The notes below the pieces were generated by a model. That model ran no database searches. It worked only from the letters and a program-made list of their open reading frames with translations, and was not told the origin of the DNA. Position numbers and translations under genes: made by a program. A DNA stretch of 5,027 nucleotides from Thermoplasmata archaeon (lineage in GTDB: Archaea > Thermoplasmatota > Thermoplasmata > UBA184). The number at the start of each line of letters is the position of its first letter. The first letter of the stretch is position 1. The stretch lies in assembly GCA_030042855.1 (NCBI GenBank), contig JASHYU010000214.1, positions 1 to 5,027 on the forward strand, read 5' to 3'. Below are positions 1 to 5,027 of this stretch, in pieces.

Positions 1-1
1 C

Positions 2-70
2 ACCCTCACGAACACCGCCAACTGGAGCACGACGTATACGCTCAAGGCGGGCAGCACCGTCACCGGGTAA
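2..70 (+). CDS. C-terminal end of a probable surface or secreted protein (partial)
   Basis: An open frame enters from the left edge and ends at TAA 68-70, giving 22 residues ending in TYTLKAGSTVTG. All but one codon (TAT) end in G or C, matching the codon habit of the genes to the right, which supports a real coding end. The residues are mostly Thr, Ser, Asn, Gly and Tyr in an alternating pattern typical of beta-sandwich domains of archaeal cell-surface proteins. No membrane anchor or sorting motif is visible in the tail. The family cannot be named from so short a piece. It runs convergently toward the membrane-protein gene on the other strand. Confidence 0.5.
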   Translation, partial: TLTNTANWSTTYTLKAGSTVTG

Positions 71-141
71 GCGTAGGCCCCGGAGCCGTCAGCCCCCGGA
101 AGGTTCGCACCGAGCCCGGGCGCTACCGACCTCCCGGGGGG
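71..141. other. Convergent intergenic gap without an obvious terminator
   Basis: These 71 very GC-rich bases separate the two facing stop codons (TAA at 68-70 on plus, TAG at 144-142 on minus). They contain the 8-base palindrome GCCCGGGC near 114-121 and several C/G runs. There is no T-rich tract on either strand of the kind that usually marks archaeal intrinsic termination. How the two facing transcripts end is not visible. Confidence 0.5.
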
Positions 142-1296
142 CTATCGCGAGGGACCCGAGGGGAGTGGGGGCGAAGTGCTGGAACTCGTGGCCGGGAGTG
201 CGGCGCCACACTTCCAGCACTTCGTCTCGTTGGCGTAGACCACTGCGTTGCAGTTCGGGCACGCTCGCTCCGAGGCCACCGGGGAGGGGTTGGGGGGCCC
301 TCCGGGCGGCGCAGCCGCGGTCGCCTGGGTCGGAGGGCCGTCCCCGCCCCCGGAACCCCCGCCCGAGGGAGGCACCGGTCCGGCCGCGCGACGTTGGGCC
401 TCTTGGCGTCGCCGCTCGCGGCCCTTGAACAGGACGTAAACGAGCAGCACCAGGTAGAACGGCGCGCCGAGGAACAGGAGAACGTCGAAGTAGATCCCCC
501 CAATGAGCGAGGAATACGTCGCGCCGAAGTCGCCGACCACGGGTCCCTCGATCCCGTTGTAGGTCGGGTCGCCGACGAGCGTCTGGAAGTACGACACTCC
601 GGAGGAGTTGTTGACGGTGTACACGCCCATCTGCCAATCCCAGATCGCGTTCGAGCCGATGGTGTCGTGGAATTGGACCGAGAGGTACGCCGGACCGCCG
701 GATCGGTTGGTGACGTTCAGCGTCTGGGTGAGCTCGGTGAACGGGTACCCGGCCGAACACCAGGGCGGAGGACTCGTCCCGCTCGTGGCACCGGGACAGG
801 TGCTGATGTAGAGCGAGACGTTCGAGACCGTCTCGTTCCCCGGCGGTAGATGGCTCGGATAGACGTTGACGGTCCACGTGAAGTTGGTCGAGGTGCCTCC
901 CGAGTACGGATCGACGCTCGCGTTCACCAGCACCGCGTTCGCCCCGGTGTACCCCGAACAGAGGCTCGCGGAGTTCGAGGAAGAGCAGGAGGAGATCGGC
1001 GCATACGGGGTGTAGATCGTCTGCGTGATGACGACCGTGGAGATCGGCGCGACGAGCAGGATGACCACGAGCCCCGAGAGCGCGAGGAACCGGGGGCGCT
1101 TCAGGCCGGCCCAGATGGGGGCCGCGAGACCGAAAATGAGAAAGGCCGGGATGGCGAGGAGCACCCCGTCCGAGCCCCCGTACACGAACGCGGCGAAAAC
1201 GATGAGGATCGTGAACGCGATGAGCAGCGTCTTCCCGACGGGCGTCGTCAGAAAACGCCGAAACCCCCGCGGCGCCGGCTGCGACTGCTGCTGCAC
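142..1296 (-). CDS. Four-pass membrane protein with extracytoplasmic domain and C-terminal zinc ribbon, function unknown
   Basis: The product has 384 residues, from GTG (1296-1294) to TAG (144-142). Hydrophobic segments lie at about residues 22-40, 44-63, 70-91 and 263-290. Basic stretches (GFRR near 11, KRPR near 66, KGRERRR at 291) place both ends and the first return loop in the cytosol by the positive-inside rule. The domain between the third and fourth segments (about 92-262) would then face outward. It carries several N-glycosylation sequons (NAS 125, NFT 138, NET 154, NVS 159, NVT 194, NRS 197, NSS 230) and four cysteines (104, 113, 167, 180) that could form disulfides. After the last segment come a basic stretch, a Pro/Gly-rich linker (307-343) and a zinc ribbon with C346-P-N-C349 and C360-W-K-C363, then a Ser/Pro tail. 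GTG is chosen because no other usual start lies between it and an in-frame stop about 36 bases upstream. I recognise no family; a sensor, transporter accessory or surface-complex scaffold are all possible. Confidence 0.88.
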   Translation of the reverse strand: MQQQSQPAPRGFRRFLTTPVGKTLLIAFTILIVFAAFVYGGSDGVLLAIPAFLIFGLAAPIWAGLKRPRFLALSGLVVILLVAPISTVVITQTIYTPYAPISSCSSSNSASLCSGYTGANAVLVNASVDPYSGGTSTNFTWTVNVYPSHLPPGNETVSNVSLYISTCPGATSGTSPPPWCSAGYPFTELTQTLNVTNRSGGPAYLSVQFHDTIGSNAIWDWQMGVYTVNNSSGVSYFQTLVGDPTYNGIEGPVVGDFGATYSSLIGGIYFDVLLFLGAPFYLVLLVYVLFKGRERRRQEAQRRAAGPVPPSGGGSGGGDGPPTQATAAAPPGGPPNPSPVASERACPNCNAVVYANETKCWKCGAALPATSSSTSPPLPSGPSR

Positions 1297-1302
1297 GGAG
1301 TC

Positions 1303-1321
1303 GAGAGGAGTTCCACCTCTC
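1303..1321. repeat. Short inverted repeat in the divergent promoter gap
   Basis: GAGAGG (1303-1308) and CCTCTC (1316-1321) form a perfect 6-base inverted repeat around a 7-base centre. It lies between the proposed TATA box and the start of the minus-strand gene, and about 12 bases upstream of the apgM start, where a dimeric repressor could block transcription. At six bases in a GC-rich region, chance is a fair alternative. Confidence 0.3.
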
Positions 1322-1322
1322 C

Positions 1323-1330
1323 TTATTAAC
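1323..1330 (-). promoter_or_regulatory. Probable TATA box for the membrane-protein gene
   Basis: On the minus strand this reads GTTAATAA, the only AT-rich patch in the divergent gap. Its centre is about 30 bases upstream of the GTG at 1296. Archaeal TATA boxes sit about 26-27 bases before the transcription start, so the start would fall near 1296-1302, giving a leaderless or very short-leader mRNA. The GGAGAGGTGG motif at 1322-1313 (minus) would then lie upstream of the transcript and would not act as a ribosome site; it is also too far from the GTG (16 bases). The box is inferred from position and composition only. Confidence 0.5.
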
Positions 1331-1332
1331 TA

Positions 1333-2658
1333 ATGGCCGCGCCGAGCGCTCCCGGAGCGCGCCCTCCCTCTCGGGCGATCCTCGTCGTGCTCGATGGCGT
1401 CGGCGACCGGCCCCGGGCGGACCTGGGCGACCGGAGCCCCGTCGAGGTCGCCGTCACCCCGCACCTGGACGCGCTCCTCGCTCGCGGAACGATCGGCTCC
1501 GTGGTCGTGGTCGGACCCGGGATCGCGCCGGAATCGGACGCCGGCGTGTTCGCGTTGCTCGGCTACGACCCGGTCGCGGACTCCCCCGGCCGAGGCGTCC
1601 TCGAGGCGCTCGGGGTCGAGATCCCGCTCGCGCCGGGGGACGTGGCGCTTCGTCTCAACTTCGCGACGATCGCCGGCGACGGCGTGGTCGTGGATTCGCG
1701 GGTCGGGCGCTCGCTCTCGACGACCGAGTCGTCCGAGCTGGCCCGGGCGATCTCAGCGGCGGACCTGCTCGGCGAGCGCGGCATCCGGGCCGAGGTCCGC
1801 GCGACCGTCGGGCACCGCGGGGTCCTCTGGCTGCATCCGCTCCGCGACGGGCCGCTCTCCACGAATCTATCGAACTCGGACCCGTTCTACGAGAAGGTCG
1901 GAGGGATGGGCCAAGCGCGACGGCCCGACCGTCCGGTCCTGCGGCGCGTCGAGCCGCTGGACGAGACCCCCGAGGCCCGCCGTTCGGCCGACGCCGTGAA
2001 CGAATTCCTCGAGCGCGCGGTCGGGGTCCTGGCTGGGGAACGCGTGAACGCGCGGCGGGCGATGGCCGGCAAGAAGATCGCGAGCGGCCTCCTCGTGCGG
2101 AACGCCGGGGCGATCCCCGCTCACCCGCCCGAGCCGTTCTCCCAGCGGACCGGGATCGCCGGAGCGGCCCTGACCGAGATGCCGGTCGAGCGTGGGATCG
2201 CCCGGGTGCTCGGGCTCGAGGACCGGTACGTGGGGCCGATGACCGGGGACCGGGACGCCGGCTACCGAGAGCGGGCGCGCGTCGCGCGCGAGCTCATCGA
2301 ACGGTTCCCGTTCGTCTACGTCCATCTCAAGGGGCCGGACGAGCCCGGGCACGACGGCGACGCACGGTTGAAGCAGGAGATCGTCGAGTCGATCGACCGA
2401 TCGTTCTTCGGCCCCTTCCTGGAGGGGCTCGACCTCGGGACCGTCCGCATCGCGGTCACCGCGGATCACGCGACGCCGTGCGCCGCGCAGGGCCACACCG
2501 ACGATCCCGTGCCGTTCCTCTTGGCGGGCGAGGGAGTTCTCGCGGCGCCCGGGTCCGGAGGCTCCAAGTTCGGGGAGTCTGCCGCCTCCCACGGTGCCCT
2601 CGGTCCCCGTCGCGGACGGGACGTCCTTCCCCTGCTCTTGCGACCGATCGCGCCGTAG
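1333..2658 (+). CDS. apgM: 2,3-bisphosphoglycerate-independent phosphoglycerate mutase, archaeal type
   Basis: This 441-residue cytosolic enzyme interconverts 3-phosphoglycerate and 2-phosphoglycerate without a bisphosphoglycerate cofactor, in glycolysis and gluconeogenesis. It belongs to the alkaline-phosphatase-like metalloenzymes, and their two-metal site can be traced: D21 in VVLDGVGDRP, S68 in APESDAGVFALLGYDP at the phosphate-accepting position, D336 and H340 in KGPDEPGHDGD, D378-H379 in TADHATPC, and H388 in GHTDDPVPFLL. The order and spacing parallel the D/S/D/H/D/H/H set of bacterial cofactor-independent mutases. The related 'proposed homoserine kinase' branch is less likely, though S68 lacks the His that follows in some homologues (SDxAH). 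ATG 1333 is the first start after an in-frame TAA at 1327-1329. A later GTG at 1387 would remove the first core strand. The start adds about 14 Ala/Pro-rich residues before the core. No Shine-Dalgarno sequence or TATA box is seen at the usual distances. The gene heads the apgM-trm5-ppsA cluster. Confidence 0.93.
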   Translation: MAAPSAPGARPPSRAILVVLDGVGDRPRADLGDRSPVEVAVTPHLDALLARGTIGSVVVVGPGIAPESDAGVFALLGYDPVADSPGRGVLEALGVEIPLAPGDVALRLNFATIAGDGVVVDSRVGRSLSTTESSELARAISAADLLGERGIRAEVRATVGHRGVLWLHPLRDGPLSTNLSNSDPFYEKVGGMGQARRPDRPVLRRVEPLDETPEARRSADAVNEFLERAVGVLAGERVNARRAMAGKKIASGLLVRNAGAIPAHPPEPFSQRTGIAGAALTEMPVERGIARVLGLEDRYVGPMTGDRDAGYRERARVARELIERFPFVYVHLKGPDEPGHDGDARLKQEIVESIDRSFFGPFLEGLDLGTVRIAVTADHATPCAAQGHTDDPVPFLLAGEGVLAAPGSGGSKFGESAASHGALGPRRGRDVLPLLLRPIAP

Positions 2659-2665
2659 GGCCGGC

Positions 2666-3685
2666 ATGGAGGCGAACGGCCTTCGGGTCGCCCGGACGGA
2701 AGGAGAGAACGTTCGGAGGGCCCTCCAAGCGGACGAGCTGCTCCGCGGCGACCTCGGGATCCTGCGCGAAGGCGACTTCTTGGTCCTGCCGATCCGGCGG
2801 GTGCCGGCCGACCGGACGCTCCCCGGCGAGATCGTCCTCCGGGACTTCGAGGTGGTCGGTTCGGCCGTGCCGACCGACTACCGGGATCGGATCGAAGGCG
2901 ACCGCGCGTGGCGCGCGCGGTTGCCCCGGTCGTTCGACGTGATCGGCGACGTCGTCCTCATCCGACTGCCCGAGGAAGTCGAGTCGCGGCAGCGCGAGAT
3001 CGGGGAAGCGCTACTGGGATTCGTTCCCTCGGCGCGCATCGTCGGGCGGGATCTGGGCGTCCACGGCGCCGAGCGGCGTCGACAGATCGAGCGGATCGCG
3101 GGTTCGGGAGGCTGGAGGACGCGGCACCGCGAGAACGGGCTCGAGTTCGAGGTGGACGTGGAGCGGGCCTACTTCTCGCCGCGCCTCGCCCGCGAGCACG
3201 CCCGGGTCGCGGCATCGGTCGCTCCGGGCGAGGTCGTCTACGATCTCTGCTGCGGGGTGGGCCCCTTCGCCGTGACGATCGCGCGCGACGGTCGCGCGAC
3301 CCGCGTGATCGCCGTCGATTCGAACCCGGCCGCCATCGAGCTCCTCCGCGCGACGCTCGGGCGATATCCGTTCGGCCGCCGCGTCGAGCCCGTCGAGGCC
3401 GCGCTCGAGGCGTTCCACCCGCCGCCGGGGACGGCGGACCGCGTGATCCTGAATCTCCCTCTCGAAGGGATTAAGTACGCATCCTCGGTGGCACGGCTGG
3501 TCGCGCCGCGGGGGCATCTCCACTACTACGAGATCACCGCCCGCTCGGAGTCCGACCGGAGAGCGGAGACGATCATGGACACGCTCGGCGAAGGGAGCTG
3601 GAAGGCGGTCGACCGGCATGTCGTCCACCCCTACGCGCCGACCGCCGACCTCGTCGCGTTCGAGTTCGAGCGCCGCGACGCCTAG
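2666..3685 (+). CDS. trm5: tRNA (guanine(37)-N1)-methyltransferase Trm5
   Basis: This 339-residue class I, S-adenosylmethionine-dependent enzyme methylates N1 of G37 next to the anticodon, which suppresses +1 frameshifting. Visible domains in order: the small D1 domain (about 1-50, including LREGDFLVLPI); the D2 signature SFDVIGDVVLIRLP (89-102); FSPRLAREHAR (170-180) leading into the Rossmann fold; motif I DLCCGVGPF (193-201), the SAM loop; VDSNP (217-221), binding the ribose; and the catalytic NLPLEG (263-268), whose N263 and P265 match the Asn and Pro known to be needed in Methanocaldococcus jannaschii Trm5. HYYE (286-289) follows. Length is near the usual 330-340. ATG 2666 is chosen over an upstream ATG at 2594, since D1 homology begins right after it and the extra 24 residues would be read from within apgM. 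It starts 7 bases after apgM, so it is probably co-transcribed and translationally coupled. Whether it also acts in wyosine synthesis (the aTrm5a subtype) cannot be told. Confidence 0.92.
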   Translation: MEANGLRVARTEGENVRRALQADELLRGDLGILREGDFLVLPIRRVPADRTLPGEIVLRDFEVVGSAVPTDYRDRIEGDRAWRARLPRSFDVIGDVVLIRLPEEVESRQREIGEALLGFVPSARIVGRDLGVHGAERRRQIERIAGSGGWRTRHRENGLEFEVDVERAYFSPRLAREHARVAASVAPGEVVYDLCCGVGPFAVTIARDGRATRVIAVDSNPAAIELLRATLGRYPFGRRVEPVEAALEAFHPPPGTADRVILNLPLEGIKYASSVARLVAPRGHLHYYEITARSESDRRAETIMDTLGEGSWKAVDRHVVHPYAPTADLVAFEFERRDA

Positions 3686-3694
3686 GGGGGCCTC

Positions 3695-5027
3695 GTGGCG
3701 CGCATCGTCGACCTCGCGGACGTCTCGGAGTCGGACCTCGAGAGCGTCGGCGGGAAGGCCGGCAAACTGGGCGAGCTCGTCCGCCAGGGGCTCCCGGTCC
3801 CGCCCGGATTCGTGATCACGACCGAGGCCTATCAGGCGTTCCTCGACGCGACCGAGCTCAAGCGCACGGTCCCCGAGGCGCTCGCCGCGATCCAGGCCGA
3901 TCAACCGGCGACCGTGGAAGCCGCGTCGCAGCGGCTGCGGAGCGCGTTCGAGTCGACCGACTTTCCCCCGGAACTGAAGGCGGAGATCGTCGCGGCGTAC
4001 GGGGCGTTCGTCAAGAAGCACGGCGTCCGCTTCTCCGCGGTTCGCTCGAGCGCGACCGCCGAAGATCTCGAGGGGGCCTCGTTCGCGGGGCTTCAGGACA
4101 CGTACCTCAACGTCACGGGCATCGAGAACATCCTCACCTCCGTCCGCAAGTGCTGGGGGTCCTTGTTCACGCCCCGGGTCCTCGTCTACCGTCAACGAAA
4201 GGGGTTCGACCACGCCACCGTCCGGCTCGCCGTGCTCGTCCAGCAGATGGTCGATGCCACCGTGAGCGGGATCCTGTTCACGAAGGACCCGAACACCGGC
4301 GAGAATCACATGATCGTCGAGGCCGCCTACGGGCTCGGCGAGGCGGTGGTCGGGGGCGAGGTCACGCCGGACCATTACGTCGTCGACGGCGCCAGCCTGA
4401 AGCTCGTCCACAAGCAGATATCCGAACAGAAGATCCAGCTCGTCCGGGGGCCGGAGGGAGGCAACGTCCGGGAGGAAGTGCCGGCCGCCCAGCGCAAGGT
4501 CCAGAAGCTCCCGGATCAGCGCCTGCAGCGCCTCGTCTCGCTCGCCCGCGTCATCGAATCGCACTACCGGCGACCGATGGACATCGAGTGGTGCGGCGAC
4601 AAGGAATCGCTCTACGTCGTGCAGGCGCGGCCCGTGACGACGATCCCGACCTCGACCGCCGCCCCCACCGGCGGCGAGGCGAGCGCGGGGACCGCCGGAA
4701 GCGGACGGGAGGGCGAGGCGCCGATCCTCCGCGGTTTCGGCGCGAGCCCCGGGGTCGCGATGGGCAGCGTGCGGATCCTGCGCGGCGCGGCCGAGATGGA
4801 GAAGCTGAAGCCGGGCGAGGTGCTCGTCACGTCGATGACGACGCCCGACATGGTTCCGGCGATGTCCCAGGCCGCGGCGATCGTCACCGACGAAGGCGGG
4901 ATGACCTGCCACGCCGCGATCGTCTCGCGGGAGCTCGGTGTCCCCTGCGTGGTCGGCACCCGCGAGGCGACCACGGTCCTCAAGGACGGCGTCGAGGTCA
5001 CCGTCGACGGGAAGACCGGGGTCGTCT
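3695..5027 (+). CDS. ppsA: Phosphoenolpyruvate synthase (pyruvate, water dikinase), N-terminal 444 residues, cut by the window edge
   Basis: The enzyme makes phosphoenolpyruvate, AMP and phosphate from pyruvate, ATP and water, the entry to gluconeogenesis. The nucleotide-binding ATP-grasp domain covers about residues 1-314: VGGKAGKLGEL with VPPGFVITTEAY, RSSATAEDLEGASFAGLQ (R117), VEAAYGLGE (E209), PMDIEW (D296, E298) and VQARPV (R312). A Thr/Ala/Gly-rich linker (about 315-338) joins it to the swivelling phosphohistidine domain, with catalytic H406 in TDEGGMTCHAAIVSRELG. The C-terminal barrel that binds pyruvate, which brings family members to about 750-800 residues, lies beyond the window. 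GTG 3695 is the first start after trm5, as the trm5 TAG (3683-3685) lies in the same frame only three codons earlier. A G-run (3685-3690) ends four bases before the GTG and is a weak ribosome-site candidate. Pyruvate phosphate dikinase is an alternative, but the sequence follows E. coli PpsA closely through both domains. Confidence 0.93.
   Translation, partial: MARIVDLADVSESDLESVGGKAGKLGELVRQGLPVPPGFVITTEAYQAFLDATELKRTVPEALAAIQADQPATVEAASQRLRSAFESTDFPPELKAEIVAAYGAFVKKHGVRFSAVRSSATAEDLEGASFAGLQDTYLNVTGIENILTSVRKCWGSLFTPRVLVYRQRKGFDHATVRLAVLVQQMVDATVSGILFTKDPNTGENHMIVEAAYGLGEAVVGGEVTPDHYVVDGASLKLVHKQISEQKIQLVRGPEGGNVREEVPAAQRKVQKLPDQRLQRLVSLARVIESHYRRPMDIEWCGDKESLYVVQARPVTTIPTSTAAPTGGEASAGTAGSGREGEAPILRGFGASPGVAMGSVRILRGAAEMEKLKPGEVLVTSMTTPDMVPAMSQAAAIVTDEGGMTCHAAIVSRELGVPCVVGTREATTVLKDGVEVTVDGKTGVV

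Noticed and set aside
89..877. A 262-codon minus-strand frame overlapping the membrane-protein gene
   Set aside because: The competing frame (142-1296) has four coherent membrane segments and a zinc ribbon; this one is Arg-rich without domains.
1313..1322. GGAGAGGTGG (minus strand) as a Shine-Dalgarno site for the membrane-protein gene
   Set aside because: It is 16 bases from the GTG, and it would lie upstream of the transcript start predicted from the TATA box. The GTG inside it is in another frame and leads only to a short frame.
2594..2665. An upstream ATG extending trm5 by 24 residues
   Set aside because: The extension is read out of frame from within apgM, shows no Trm5 homology, and D1 begins right after ATG 2666.
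1867..2667. A 266-codon minus-strand frame opposite apgM
   Set aside because: It is a shadow of apgM, whose metal-site motifs are on the plus strand; the product is low-complexity and rich in Arg and Pro.
3278..3306. Inverted repeat TCGCGCG/CGCGCGA inside trm5, with similar GCGCGC palindromes near 2275-2290 and 2900-2920
   Set aside because: These encode ordinary Arg/Ala-rich helices within conserved genes; alternating GC words are expected from the codon bias.
3011..4912. A 633-codon open frame on the minus strand opposite trm5 and ppsA
   Set aside because: The plus strand encodes clear Trm5 and PEP synthase motifs throughout. The minus frame gives an Arg/Asp/Gly/Leu-rich product with no recognisable domain; long antisense frames are expected where GC is this high.

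Overview
The window reads as a chromosomal segment of a GC-rich archaeon. The evidence is the archaeal-type cofactor-independent phosphoglycerate mutase, an archaeal/eukaryotic-type Trm5 tRNA methyltransferase, a TATA-like element that fits a near-leaderless transcript, and the lack of strong Shine-Dalgarno motifs. Third codon positions are almost all G or C in every real gene. A high-GC lineage of Thermoplasmatota is my best guess, because small membrane proteins with a cytosolic zinc ribbon seem common there, but this is an inference and not shown by the sequence.

Layout. Bases 2-70 (+) hold the last 22 codons of a Thr/Ser/Asn-rich, probably extracytoplasmic protein. A convergent gap of 71 bases follows. 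Bases 142-1296 (-) encode a 384-residue membrane protein with four predicted membrane segments, a glycosylatable outer domain and a C-terminal cytosolic zinc ribbon; its function is unknown. A divergent gap of only 36 bases (1297-1332) contains one AT-rich box and a small inverted repeat. From 1333 to the right edge there is a tight plus-strand cluster: apgM (1333-2658), trm5 (2666-3685) and the first 444 codons of ppsA (3695 to beyond 5027), separated by 7 and 9 bases.

How the genes fit together. ApgM interconverts 3-phosphoglycerate and 2-phosphoglycerate, and PpsA makes phosphoenolpyruvate from pyruvate. They lie either side of enolase in lower glycolysis/gluconeogenesis. Trm5 makes m1G37 in tRNA, which prevents frameshifting, and sits between them, so expression of a translation-fidelity enzyme is probably tied to central carbon flux. 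The membrane protein is transcribed away from this operon and has no evident metabolic link.

I found no RNA gene, CRISPR array, insertion sequence or attachment site, and no clear sign of a previously undescribed system. The most notable points are the zinc-ribbon membrane protein, the compact divergent promoter region, the metabolic-plus-tRNA-modification operon, and trm5 being in frame with ppsA across a single TAG.
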